DNA from: Brevibacillus fluminis
Lineage (GTDB): Bacteria > Bacillota > Bacilli > Brevibacillales > Brevibacillaceae
Assembly (NCBI RefSeq): GCF_003710825.1
Contig: NZ_RHHQ01000002.1
Coordinates: forward strand, 1 to 64,000
Length of the DNA: 64,000 nt
Reading direction: 5' to 3'
This document shows positions 43,334 to 50,955 of the stretch, in pieces. The stretch's first letter is position 1, and each line of letters opens with the position of its first letter. A program made the translations under genes and the position numbers. A model generated the notes under the pieces. The model was not told the DNA's origin, did not search any database, and was given only the letters and a program-made list of their open reading frames with translations.

Positions 43334-45853
43334 TTAACGAATTCGCTTTAGGTTGCGTTTCTTTTCCTGATCGGCAGCGCGACGCTGCGCACGGTTCATT
43401 TGATCTTCATCGTTGTCACCGACCGGCGGCTGCTCGGAAGGCCCACTTGTTTTCAGGCTTTCCTGACCTCCCGCTTGACCTTTGACGACTTCCTGACGCT
43501 CGAGGTTTTGGCTGACTTCCGCCTTCATGATGTACATCGCCACTTCTTCCTCGACGCTCGCCACCATCGCCTGGAACATCTCGAAGCCTTCGAACTGGTA
43601 TTCACGCAGCGGGTCGTTTTGTGCGTAAGCGCGCAGATGAATCCCTTGACGCAATTGCTCCATCGCATCGATATGATCCATCCATTTGCTATCGACTGCA
43701 CGCAGCACGACCACTTTCTCGAACTCGCGGATCATCTCAGGAATTTCGCCTTCACGCGCATGGTACTGGCGCTCCGCTTCCGCTTTGAGGAATTCCAAGA
43801 TTTCTTCCGCTTCCTTGCCTTTCAAGTCTTTCAACGTCACTGTTTCCTCGCGCAGGAAGCCATTGTTTGCAGCTTCCACCAACTCGTCGAGCTTCCAGTC
43901 TTCCGGTACTTCATCTTTCGGGCAATAGGCTTCTACATTGCGCTCGATCACGCTGTTGATCATGCCCAGCACGACATCGCTCAGATTCTCCTGCTCCAAA
44001 ATATCGCGGCGCTGCTTGTAGATGACCTCGCGCTGTTGGTTCATGACATCGTCGTATTGCAGAACCACTTTACGAGCGTCAAAGTTGCTGCCCTCTACGC
44101 GTTTCTGTGCTGATTCAACGGCACGGGAAACGAGGCGGCTTTCGATCGGCATATCTTCTTCCATGCCCAGACGGTCCATCATGTTCATGATATTTTCAGC
44201 ACCGAAACGGCGCATCAATTCATCCTGCAAAGACAAGAAGAATTGGGAGGAACCTCTATCACCTTGACGACCCGCACGACCACGCAGCTGATTGTCGATC
44301 CGGCGGCTCTCATGGCGCTCGGTACCCAGAATATGCAGGCCACCGAGATCAGCGACGCCTTCACCCAGCTGGATGTCGGTACCGCGGCCCGCCATGTTGG
44401 TCGCAATGGTAACAGCACCGTATTGACCGGCACGTGCGATGATTTCTGCCTCGCGCTCATGTTGCTTGGCGTTCAGTACGTTATGCGGCACGCCTTTTTG
44501 GCGGAGCATCACGGACAGACGTTCGGAGTTTTCGATGGAGATCGTACCTACAAGGACAGGTTGTCCGTTTTTGTGGCGCTCCACGATTTCGTTCACGACC
44601 GCGCGATATTTGGCGGCTTCCGTTTTAAAGATCAGGTCAGGCAAATCTTGACGCTGGATCGGACGGTTGGTCGGAATAACCACCACATCCAGGCCATAGA
44701 TCTTTTTGAACTCTTCTTCTTCTGTTTTGGCGGTACCGGTCATACCGGACAGCTTTTGGTACATACGGAAATAGTTTTGCAAGGTGATGGTCGCAAGCGT
44801 CATGCTCTCGCTTTGCACCTTCAGGCCTTCTTTCGCCTCGATTGCCTGGTGCAGCCCTTCGCTGTAGCGGCGACCAACCATCAGACGTCCGGTAAACTCG
44901 TCTACGATGATAACCTCGCCGTCCTGCACTACGTAATCGACATCACGCTTGAACAGCACCTGGGCTTTCAACGCAGACATGATGTGGTGGTTCAGTGTCA
45001 TATGCGCTGTATCATACAAGTTATCGATATTGAATGCTTTTTCTACCTTGACGACACCGTCGTCGGTCAAGGAGACGATTTTCAGCTTTTCGTCGATCGT
45101 ATAATCCGTCTCCACTTCCAGACGCTTTACGAAATGCGAGGAGATGTAATACAGCTCGTTGGAACGGTTAGCGGCACCGGAAATGATCAGCGGCGTCCGC
45201 GCCTCGTCGACCAGAATGCTGTCCACCTCGTCAATGATCGCAAAGAACAGCGGGCGTTGAACCATCTGCTCTTTGTACAGCACCATGTTGTCGCGCAAGT
45301 AGTCAAAACCAAACTCATTGTTGGTACCGTATGTGATGTCGCAGTTGTAAGCTGCGCGTTTCTCTTCCGGCGTCAGGCCGTTTTTGTTCAAGCCGACAGT
45401 CAATCCGAGGAAGTTGTACAGCTGCCCCATGATCGAGGAGTCACGCTCAGCCAAGTAATCGTTGACTGTGATGATGTGGACACCTTTGCCGAGCAACGCG
45501 TTCAGGTACGTTGCGAGCGTCGCAACGAGGGTTTTCCCTTCCCCTGTCTTCATCTCGGAGATGCGGCCCTCTTGAAGCACCATACCACCGATGAGCTGCA
45601 CGTCAAAGTGACGCATACCCAGCACGCGCTTGGAGCCCTCGCGCACGACAGCGAACGCCTCGTTCAAAATCTTGTCCAGGTCTTCCCCGTTTGCCAGGCG
45701 CGCCTTGAACTCCGCCGTCTTCTCGCGGAGCTGGTCATCGGTCATCGCTTCATACTCTGGTTCCATTTGATTTATTTTCTCAACACGTCTGAACATCTTC
45801 TTGACTTCACGTTCGTTGCTATCACCGAATATCTTCTTTACAAGCCCTAACAT
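43334..45853 (-). CDS. secA: Preprotein translocase ATPase SecA
   Basis: An 839-residue motor of the Sec pathway. It has nucleotide-binding domain 1 with [11 protein letters not shown] (Walker A, ~105) and [14 protein letters not shown] (DEAD-like box, ~210). The preprotein crosslinking domain comes next. NBD2 has [15 protein letters not shown] and GRAGRQGD (~490-530). The helical scaffold and helical wing domains complete it. The C-terminal tail ends in basic [15 protein letters not shown] and lacks the cysteine-rich zinc motif seen in many SecA proteins, as in some other Bacilli. Length is normal. Lies between hpf and prfB as in B. subtilis. Confidence 0.98.
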   Translation of the reverse strand: MLGLVKKIFGDSNEREVKKMFRRVEKINQMEPEYEAMTDDQLREKTAEFKARLANGEDLDKILNEAFAVVREGSKRVLGMRHFDVQLIGGMVLQEGRISEMKTGEGKTLVATLATYLNALLGKGVHIITVNDYLAERDSSIMGQLYNFLGLTVGLNKNGLTPEEKRAAYNCDITYGTNNEFGFDYLRDNMVLYKEQMVQRPLFFAIIDEVDSILVDEARTPLIISGAANRSNELYYISSHFVKRLEVETDYTIDEKLKIVSLTDDGVVKVEKAFNIDNLYDTAHMTLNHHIMSALKAQVLFKRDVDYVVQDGEVIIVDEFTGRLMVGRRYSEGLHQAIEAKEGLKVQSESMTLATITLQNYFRMYQKLSGMTGTAKTEEEEFKKIYGLDVVVIPTNRPIQRQDLPDLIFKTEAAKYRAVVNEIVERHKNGQPVLVGTISIENSERLSVMLRQKGVPHNVLNAKQHEREAEIIARAGQYGAVTIATNMAGRGTDIQLGEGVADLGGLHILGTERHESRRIDNQLRGRAGRQGDRGSSQFFLSLQDELMRRFGAENIMNMMDRLGMEEDMPIESRLVSRAVESAQKRVEGSNFDARKVVLQYDDVMNQQREVIYKQRRDILEQENLSDVVLGMINSVIERNVEAYCPKDEVPEDWKLDELVEAANNGFLREETVTLKDLKGKEAEEILEFLKAEAERQYHAREGEIPEMIREFEKVVVLRAVDSKWMDHIDAMEQLRQGIHLRAYAQNDPLREYQFEGFEMFQAMVASVEEEVAMYIMKAEVSQNLERQEVVKGQAGGQESLKTSGPSEQPPVGDNDEDQMNRAQRRAADQEKKRNLKRIR

Positions 45854-45920
45854 TAGGGTCGCCCCTCTCTGACTAATCCTAAGTCAATATTTTAACAAAA
45901 TAAAAACCCTACAACAAGTA

Positions 45921-45947
45921 AAGGGAGTTGCCAGTCGCAACTCCCTG
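45921..45947 (-). terminator. Rho-independent terminator of hpf
   Basis: AGGGAGTTGC and GCAACTCCCT pair over 10 bp around a 5-nt loop, followed on the minus strand by TTTACTTG. It lies 22 nt past the hpf stop and upstream of secA. Confidence 0.8.
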
Positions 45948-45967
45948 TTGGTTAATCGTTTATTTGG

Positions 45968-46516
45968 TTATTTCGGTTCAATTAAACCGTACTTGCCATC
46001 GTGACGGCGATATACCACATTCACATCGTTTGTTTCGCTGTTTTGGAAGACAAAGAAGTTATGGCCCAGCATATCCATTTGCATGACTGCTTCTTCTGCA
46101 TCCATCGGCTTCAAGTTAAAGCGCTTTGTGCGAACGATGTCGATATCGACATCTTCCTCTTCTGCCAGTGTTGCCGCTGCTTCGGCATCTGGCACCCAAA
46201 CTCTGCTGTTTGCCACGAGACGCAGCTTACGGCCCAGTTTGGTTTTATGCTTGCGGATTTGGCGTTCCAGCTTCTCCACAACAAAATCGATGGCAGCATA
46301 CATATCAGCATCCGTTTCCTCGGCGCGAATGATAACGCCGGTCATCGGCATGGTGACCTCGATGGTGCCTTCTCCTCGGAGGACGTGCATGGTTACATTT
46401 ACCTCGATGTTATCGCTAGTGTCGAAATAGCGGTCAAGACGGCCGACTTTCTTTTCGACGTAATCACGAAGTGCGTCAGTAACCTGAATGTTTTCACCAC
46501 GAATATTGAAGTTCAT
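45968..46516 (-). CDS. hpf: Ribosome hibernation-promoting factor, long form
   Basis: A 182-residue protein that dimerises 70S ribosomes into inactive 100S particles. The N-terminal domain (~1-100) is MNFNIRGENIQVTDALRDYVEKK, then VNVTMHVLRGEGTIEVTM. A linker follows, and the C-terminal dimerisation domain is VRTKRFNLKPMDAEEAVMQMDMLGHNFFVFQN. Two domains mark the long form (YvyD type) rather than short HPF/RaiA. AAGGAGG precedes the ATG. Upstream lies a good sigma-H-like promoter, matching the known sigma-H (and sigma-B) control of B. subtilis yvyD. Neighbour of secA as in B. subtilis. Confidence 0.96.
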   Translation of the reverse strand: MNFNIRGENIQVTDALRDYVEKKVGRLDRYFDTSDNIEVNVTMHVLRGEGTIEVTMPMTGVIIRAEETDADMYAAIDFVVEKLERQIRKHKTKLGRKLRLVANSRVWVPDAEAAATLAEEEDVDIDIVRTKRFNLKPMDAEEAVMQMDMLGHNFFVFQNSETNDVNVVYRRHDGKYGLIEPK

Positions 46517-46549
46517 GGGATCAAACCTCCTTCCGTCTATGGTATATGT

Positions 46550-46576
46550 ATTCGGCAGACGGAGGAAAAATCCTGC
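46550..46576 (-). promoter_or_regulatory. Candidate sigma-H promoter of hpf
   Basis: Minus strand GCAGGATTT, 11 nt, then GCCGAAT, against the sigma-H pattern RnAGGAwWW and RnnGAAT. It lies 34-60 nt upstream of the hpf ATG. A short inverted repeat CCGTCT/AGACGG (46533-46562) spans the leader. Confidence 0.55.
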
Positions 46577-46657
46577 TTGGTTCTGTTTTTTTTAGCGAAA
46601 ATTCTTGTGGATTTTATACCAATTCAGTGAGTTCATCCCTCTTTGTGTGTTTCATAC

Positions 46658-46692
46658 AAAAGCCCCCCGGCGATTGTGCCGGAGGGCTTTTT
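46658..46692 (-). terminator. Rho-independent terminator of the cold-shock gene
   Basis: AAAGCCCTCCGGC and GCCGGGGGGCTTT (minus strand) pair with one wobble around a 6-nt loop; a T-run follows. It lies 24 nt past the stop at 46716. Confidence 0.85.
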
Positions 46693-46715
46693 ATCAGTCG
46701 AGTAAGCGGTTACAC

Positions 46716-46913
46716 TTAGCGCTTCAAAACGTTGGACGCCTGTGGACCGCGGTCCCCTTCAACGATGTCGAATTCAACAGCTTGTCCTTCATCAAGAGAT
46801 TTGAAACCTTCTGCTTTAATGGCCGAGAAATGCACGAATACATCGCCGCCATCTTCACGTTCAATGAAACCGTAACCCTTTTCAGCGTTAAACCATTTCA
46901 CTTTCCCTAGCAT
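46716..46913 (-). CDS. Cold-shock family protein (CspA/CspB type)
   Basis: A 65-residue single-domain RNA chaperone. RNP1 is KGYGFIERE (residues 12-20) and RNP2 is VFVHFSAI (about 26-33), both intact. The protein begins [13 protein letters not shown] and ends [19 protein letters not shown], full length for the family. ATG 46913 is fixed by AAAGGA 9 nt upstream; longer readings have no ribosome-binding site. The leader carries a perfect 14-bp palindrome and a second overlapping hairpin, compatible with the structured, cold-responsive leaders known from csp genes. Monocistronic with terminator. Confidence 0.96.
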   Translation of the reverse strand: MLGKVKWFNAEKGYGFIEREDGGDVFVHFSAIKAEGFKSLDEGQAVEFDIVEGDRGPQASNVLKR

Positions 46914-46946
46914 GCAATACATTCCTTTCTGTTTACAAACTTGTGT

Positions 46947-46973
46947 GAGACGAGATGTCCGTCTCATGAGACG
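46947..46973. repeat. Overlapping hairpins/palindrome in the csp leader
   Basis: CGTCTCATGAGACG (46960-46973) is a perfect palindrome. GAGACG (46947-46952) can instead pair with the first CGTCTC (46960-46965). The two pairings are mutually exclusive, giving a possible switch 34-60 nt upstream of the start codon, or an operator. Confidence 0.5.
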
Positions 46974-47092
46974 AATATATCACTAGCCTCGCGCCCAAGT
47001 CAAATGACAAGATCAGCGCTTGGAAGCCTTGATTTTCAAGGATTATACGGTATTTTGTCGATTCCCGGATACCGCCAACCTTGGCTCGACAT

Positions 47093-47123
47093 AAGTCGGG
47101 CGCTTGTCGAAAAGCACCCGACC
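47093..47123 (-). terminator. Possible terminator of the amino-acid-binding protein gene
   Basis: GTCGGGTGCTT and AAGCGCCCGAC (minus strand) pair over about 11 bp with one mismatch around a 7-nt loop. The following sequence TTATGTCG has only a weak T-run, so the call is tentative. Confidence 0.5.
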
Positions 47124-47141
47124 TGTCGACATGATTCGACA

Positions 47142-47924
47142 CTATTGCTGCTGGAAATAACGATCGTAAATCTTTTGCAACGTGCCATTGGTTTTTATCG
47201 TATGCAAACCTTGATTGATCTTTTTCACCAACGCAAGGTTTCCCTTTTTCACCATGATGCCGTAGCTTTCCTTTGGAAAAGCTTCGTCTTTGATCAGCTT
47301 AAACTTTTTATCTTTGATTTTGGTCGCATAATAAATAATACCGCCGTTATCACCAATTACTGCATCGAGCCGCCCACTTAAAAAGTCATTGACGGCGGAT
47401 GGCATTTCCTTGTAGCTCTTGATGCCTGCATAAGAGTAGCCAAACGCTTTTTTCGCGATATCTTCACCCGTTGTCATCGCTTGTACGCCTATCTGTTTGC
47501 CCTGCAAATCAGCAAGCTTGCTAATGGGAGAATCCTCTGCCACCAGAATCAACTGGTTTAAATCAAAATATGGATCGGAAAAATCAAAGGCTTCCCTTCT
47601 CTTGTCCGTAATGGAAATGGCGGACATACCGATATCCACCTTCCCCGCATCCAAATCAGCGATTAACGGGGGCCATCCGGTATTTTTCCATTCCACCTGA
47701 AATCCGGCTGCTTTCGCGACCTCATTCATTACATCGATGTCAAATCCGGCAAAACGGTCGCCCTCAGCGGATTCAAATGGTGGATAAGCCGCGTCCGTCC
47801 CCACCACATAAACCTTTTCGGATACATTGCCAGATTGGGGAGAACACCCGCTTACACAGCTTGCCAGTAACAATCCCAGAACTACTGCCAGGGGAAGGAG
47901 AGAACATCTCTTTTTTCCGGTCAT
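47142..47924 (-). CDS. Amino acid ABC transporter substrate-binding lipoprotein (family 3)
   Basis: A 260-residue exported binding protein. The lipoprotein signal is LPLAVVLGLLLASCVSGCS, with VSGC as the likely lipobox (LASC is an alternative). Family-3 landmarks are VGTDAAYPPFESAEGDRFAGFDIDVMNEVAK (given here in two overlapping parts), KVDIGMSAISITDKRREAFDFSDPY, and an LDAVIGDNGGIIYY hinge region. ATG 47924 follows AGGGGG. No permease or ATPase gene is near, so it is an orphan that must use a transporter encoded elsewhere. Ligand likely a polar amino acid such as glutamine, inferred from family only. Confidence 0.92.
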   Translation of the reverse strand: MTGKKRCSLLPLAVVLGLLLASCVSGCSPQSGNVSEKVYVVGTDAAYPPFESAEGDRFAGFDIDVMNEVAKAAGFQVEWKNTGWPPLIADLDAGKVDIGMSAISITDKRREAFDFSDPYFDLNQLILVAEDSPISKLADLQGKQIGVQAMTTGEDIAKKAFGYSYAGIKSYKEMPSAVNDFLSGRLDAVIGDNGGIIYYATKIKDKKFKLIKDEAFPKESYGIMVKKGNLALVKKINQGLHTIKTNGTLQKIYDRYFQQQ

Positions 47925-48046
47925 TGTATTGCCCCCTAAAACACTCTCTTCGTTCTCCCACATTTTGCCCACATTTCGGCGTATTGATGAACTGAGATTG
48001 TCGAACCAACTCGCATTGTGTAAAACTTATGTAAAGTTTCCCCAAG

Positions 48047-48121
48047 ATGTCCACATATCCGGGTCGCTATTTTTGCCTTCTCCACAGAGTTGTCCACATT
48101 ATCCACAGATAGTTGTGCACA
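48047..48121 (+). promoter_or_regulatory. Cluster of DnaA-box-like 9-mers
   Basis: Within 75 bp, all in the same direction: ATGTCCACA (48047-48055), TTCTCCACA (48078-48086), TTGTCCACA (48090-48098), TTATCCACA (48099-48107, perfect consensus, abutting the previous box) and TTGTGCACA (48113-48121). An A+T-rich tract follows at 48148-48192. The stretch 47925-48189 otherwise holds no gene. No dnaA or dnaN is present, so this is more likely a DnaA-titration or regulatory cluster than oriC. Confidence 0.65.
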
Positions 48122-48189
48122 AGCTAGGCATCACTCCTTTGGGTAACTGAATTTTTTCATTATTATTTTATTAGAAAAGTCGAAATATT

Positions 48190-48954
48190 TCACTCTTCTT
48201 TTTCAGGGAGAATAACGATTTCGACACGGCGATTTTCTGCCTGCTGCTCCTGTGTCAGATTGGGCGTAAGCGGGTGCTGCTCCCCCCATCCAGCAATGAC
48301 AAAACGGGTCGGGGGCAATGTATATGTATCGACCATTTCCCGCATGACCGAAAGCGCCCGGGCCGAGGATAACTCCCAGTTTGTCCGATACGTGCTGTGG
48401 ACAATCGGCGTATTATCGGAATATCCCTCGATGCGCAGAAGGTTCGGGAACTTTTGCAAAATGGAAGCGATCGCGCCCACCGCTTTTTTGCCATCCTCCT
48501 CGAGATCAGCAGAGCCACTTTTGAACAAAACTTTTTCCGGCAATCGGATCACAAGGCCTGCATCCGTCTCCGCGAAATCGATATTGAACTCGTGGAGTGC
48601 CCCAGACAGCTGGGTTTTCATCGTCTCCATGCTCTTCTCATGGTGCTCGACTTCTGTCTTGACCGGCTTCGTTGTCGCCGCCAGCTGGTCACGCGAGGCT
48701 TGCAGAGCCGTAATCTCTTGCTCCAGCTTTTTCTTTTTTGCTTCGAAAATGCCGATTTCGTTCGACATGTCTTTTGCCTGCTGTTCCTGTTTGTCCTGCG
48801 CTTGCTTAACCTGCTCCATCTTTTCTTTCATTTGGACCGACGATACCGCTGCAATCACCACCACAATGACAAAAAGCAACGTAATCAAGTCACTGTAGCT
48901 GAGGAGCCAGCTTTTCTCCAGCTCCTTTTCGTCGTACAGACGGTCATCCTGCAT
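48190..48954 (-). CDS. MotB-type stator protein (OmpA-like C-terminal domain)
   Basis: A 254-residue protein with one N-terminal membrane helix (SYSDLITLLFVIVVVIAAVSS). Its aspartate fits the proton/sodium-carrying Asp of MotB. A coiled-coil periplasmic stretch (~45-120) and an OmpA/MotB peptidoglycan-binding domain follow, with RIEGYSDNTPIVHSTYRTNWELSSARALSV and the final NRRVEIVILP. It would anchor a flagellar stator to the wall. ATG 48954 follows AGGAG and overlaps the motA-like stop by 11 nt. Whether protons or sodium ions are used (MotB versus MotS) cannot be told here. Confidence 0.85.
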   Translation of the reverse strand: MQDDRLYDEKELEKSWLLSYSDLITLLFVIVVVIAAVSSVQMKEKMEQVKQAQDKQEQQAKDMSNEIGIFEAKKKKLEQEITALQASRDQLAATTKPVKTEVEHHEKSMETMKTQLSGALHEFNIDFAETDAGLVIRLPEKVLFKSGSADLEEDGKKAVGAIASILQKFPNLLRIEGYSDNTPIVHSTYRTNWELSSARALSVMREMVDTYTLPPTRFVIAGWGEQHPLTPNLTQEQQAENRRVEIVILPEKEE

Positions 48955-49765
48955 AGCTTTGCTCCTGCCTTTCAATCGTTCCTTTACTGCTGCCAGGCTC
49001 TTTCACCAGCACCAGCTTCTGGTCAGACGGCAGGAAGGAATTCAGCTTTTCAAACAGGACGCGCGGAATCTCCCTGCGCTGTAAACCTATGCACCCCTCA
49101 ATGTACAACCGTTTCTCAAACATCTCGCGGTCGTAAATATCCATCAACCGATAGTAGCACGGAAGCGCGAACATATTAGCCAATAAGGCACCGTACAGCG
49201 TAGCTACGACGGCCGAGCTTAGGCTATAGCCCGTGTGGGAAAAGTCGGACAGCGTCTTGAGCACCCCTGTCATCCCCAGCAGCGTCCCGACAAGCCCCAT
49301 CCCCGGGGCCAGCAAGGCGACAAGGCGGAAGAATCCACCCATCTGCTGATAGCGGTACTGCTCCCCTTTCAGCTCGTTCTCGAGGATCAAGCGCAACTCA
49401 TCCTCCGGCACCCCTTCGATGGCCAGCAAGCTACCGCGGCGGACAAAGGAATTTTCCTCTTTCTCCAGCTCATGCTCTAGTTCTATGTGACCCTGTTCTT
49501 TTTGGACCAGCGCATAATAATAGAAGCGTTTGATAGTCAGTTCCAGGTTGGTTTCCTTTCCGTGGATCAGCAAACGGGTCAGCGGTTTGATTTGCAAATG
49601 CTTTCGCTTGATCGCGTAGGAAATGACAACCGAGAGCAGAACCAGCTCAATCGCTGTTACGTTGAACAAGTCTTTTATGCTGCCGTTGAGGTATACCGCG
49701 TGGATCAAAATGAGCGCCACGATCGCGATTAGAAGCAGCGAGCGGCGTTTGGTTGAAAACTTCAT
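48944..49765 (-). CDS. MotA-type stator protein
   Basis: An ~273-residue protein with four membrane helices: two at the N-terminus (SLLLIAIVALILIHAVYL; FNVTAIELVLLSVVISYAI), a cytoplasmic loop of about 110 residues with many charges, and two at the C-terminus. The conserved APGMGLVGTLLGMTGVL contains the proline that meets the MotB aspartate, and VVATLYGALLANMFALP follows. Length matches MotA/MotP. The start is uncertain: ATG 49765 precedes the first helix and is preferred, but 49780 or 49810 are in frame. Coupled to the MotB-type gene. It lies at the edge of the flagellar region. Confidence 0.85.
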   Translation of the reverse strand: MKFSTKRRSLLLIAIVALILIHAVYLNGSIKDLFNVTAIELVLLSVVISYAIKRKHLQIKPLTRLLIHGKETNLELTIKRFYYYALVQKEQGHIELEHELEKEENSFVRRGSLLAIEGVPEDELRLILENELKGEQYRYQQMGGFFRLVALLAPGMGLVGTLLGMTGVLKTLSDFSHTGYSLSSAVVATLYGALLANMFALPCYYRLMDIYDREMFEKRLYIEGCIGLQRREIPRVLFEKLNSFLPSDQKLVLVKEPGSSKGTIERQEQSYAG

Positions 49766-49806
49766 CGTGTGGTTCACCATCCGAATCATTCGAAAATACA
49801 GACCCC

Positions 49807-49833
49807 TCAATTATAGCAGAGGCCTGTCCGATA
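49807..49833 (+). promoter_or_regulatory. Candidate sigma-D promoter of the YjfB-like gene
   Basis: TCAA-N15-GTCCGATA, against the sigma-D pattern TAAA-N15-GCCGATAT, 44 nt before the ATG at 49877. One mismatch in the -35 and one or two in the -10. Confidence 0.5.
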
Positions 49834-49876
49834 CTAGTATTGTAAGACTTTGACAATGGGGGAAGGAGCAACCGAT

Positions 49877-50077
49877 ATGGACGTAAGTGTGATTGACAGC
49901 CCGCTGTTTCAACTTCGCCAAACAATGGGGATCAACCTGTTGAAGACACAGCAGGCAACGCAGGTCGCACAGGCGACTGCTATGATCCAGGACATGGCGA
50001 ATGCTACAGCCGGTGTAGCGGCGAGTGCAGCTGCACCTCACCCCACGCTGGGAAGCAAACTGGACATTAGCATTTAG
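49877..50077 (+). CDS. YjfB-family putative motility protein
   Basis: A 66-residue protein starting MDVSVIDSPLFQLRQTMG, with a Q/A-rich helix (LLKTQQATQVAQATAMIQDM) and ending PHPTLGSKLDISI. That pattern fits the YjfB family, small Bacilli proteins associated with motility regulons but of unknown function. GAAGGAG lies 8 nt before ATG 49877. Divergent from the motAB-like pair, preceded by a sigma-D-like promoter and followed by a strong terminator, so it is an independent unit. Position next to stator and filament genes supports the motility link. Confidence 0.85.
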   Translation: MDVSVIDSPLFQLRQTMGINLLKTQQATQVAQATAMIQDMANATAGVAASAAAPHPTLGSKLDISI

Positions 50078-50095
50078 ACGTTTGTTGAACAGAGG

Positions 50096-50125
50096 AAAAA
50101 CGGTCGAGTGTTCGACCGTTTTTTC
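50096..50125 (+). terminator. Rho-independent terminator after the YjfB-like gene
   Basis: AAACGGTCGA and TCGACCGTTT pair perfectly around a 3-nt loop and TTTTCG follows. Convergent transcription from fliT ends just beyond at 50169. Confidence 0.88.
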
Positions 50126-50168
50126 GCGTTTGGGCCTATGGCTAGCGAGCAGTGCTGTTTTGGGATGA

Positions 50169-50558
50169 CTAGTTTTTTTTATCAAAAAAGTAACTGTATC
50201 CTAAATCATCGTATAATCCATGATCACTTGCATCAGCGTATTGTCTTCTGGCCATCTTACTTCGCTCTATACGTGATAAATGATCGCGTACAACTTTCTT
50301 TTCTCTTTCAATCAAAACTTTCACATTATCATCCATCTCGATTACCTTGCCAACTAAAAGGTGTAGATCTGCCGGTACCGAATGTCCCTGATCTGCTAAG
50401 TCTTTCAGATTTTCAATGACCTTTTGCCGCTCGTCAAGGATTTCCACCCAGCTATCAGGTTCCTCCGGGCTCATGATCACCCGTTCTTTTAAAAGCTCAG
50501 AAAGTCTTACCAAACGATGTATCTGCTCATTTATCATATCGTGCTCCATTGTTTCCAC
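50169..50558 (-). CDS. fliT: FliT-like flagellar chaperone
   Basis: A 129-residue, highly charged, helical protein immediately after fliS, where fliT stands in Bacilli. It reads EQIHRLVRLSELLKERVIM, then WVEILDERQKVIENLKDL and ends in an aromatic DLGYSYFFDKKN. FliT-type proteins bind the cap protein FliD. Sequence similarity in this family is low, so the name rests on size, helicity and position. The start is a GTG at 50558, 5 nt after the fliS stop. Last gene of the fliD-fliS-fliT unit. Base composition is A+T-rich compared with the neighbouring hpf/secA genes. Confidence 0.75.
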   Translation of the reverse strand: METMEHDMINEQIHRLVRLSELLKERVIMSPEEPDSWVEILDERQKVIENLKDLADQGHSVPADLHLLVGKVIEMDDNVKVLIEREKKVVRDHLSRIERSKMARRQYADASDHGLYDDLGYSYFFDKKN

Positions 50559-50562
50559 GATC

Positions 50563-50937
50563 TCACTGGGCTTGCTTGGCCAGAGCCATTGCTTCCCTCC
50601 ACGTATCCCGGAATTGAGTGAGAAAATCCTCCACCTCGTCGAGAATGGAAACGTCCTTTTTAATGTTCGCCTCGATCAAGCGACGATTTAAATAATCATA
50701 CAAAGGAAGGAAATTTTCTGAGAGCGGGTTAGACATGTCCAGCGTAATAATCAATTCAGAAATGATATCTTGTACACGAACATTACTCTGGTGAGCCTTT
50801 GTAAAATCATTTTCTTGCAAGGCCATTTTTGTTTGTTTAATAAAACGTATAGCCCCGTTGTAAAGCATGAGCGTCAGTTCCGCAGGTGTAGCTGTATTCA
50901 CTTGGTTTAACTGATACTTTTCCGCAGCTGTTTGCAT
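50563..50937 (-). CDS. fliS: Flagellar export chaperone FliS (copy 1)
   Basis: A 124-residue four-helix chaperone that keeps flagellin unpolymerised before export. Landmarks are YQLNQVNTATPAELTLMLYNGAI near the start and LPLYDYLNRRLIEANIKKDVSILDEV (given in part) in the C-terminal half, typical of FliS. 18 nt after fliD. A second, distinct FliS-type gene (61207-61659) accompanies the other flagellin. In B. subtilis FliS also helps FliW antagonism of CsrA through Hag binding; the linked csrA and fliW make the same circuit likely here. Confidence 0.93.
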   Translation of the reverse strand: MQTAAEKYQLNQVNTATPAELTLMLYNGAIRFIKQTKMALQENDFTKAHQSNVRVQDIISELIITLDMSNPLSENFLPLYDYLNRRLIEANIKKDVSILDEVEDFLTQFRDTWREAMALAKQAQ

Positions 50938-50955
50938 ATTATCATCGCTCTCCTA

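Noticed and set aside
44243..45850. Plus-strand open frame of 535 codons opposite secA
   Set aside because: It is the antisense shadow of secA; composition is low-complexity H/F/R-rich and no ribosome-binding site precedes it. The same holds for long plus-strand frames opposite the binding protein (1561-2433), minJ (13575-14543), ctpB (15659-16552), argH (20580-21623) and argG (21980-23197).
48047..48192. Chromosomal origin of replication (DnaA boxes plus A+T-rich tract)
   Set aside because: No dnaA, dnaN, rpmH or gyr genes are near; the neighbours are secA/motility-region genes. Kept as a DnaA-box cluster only.
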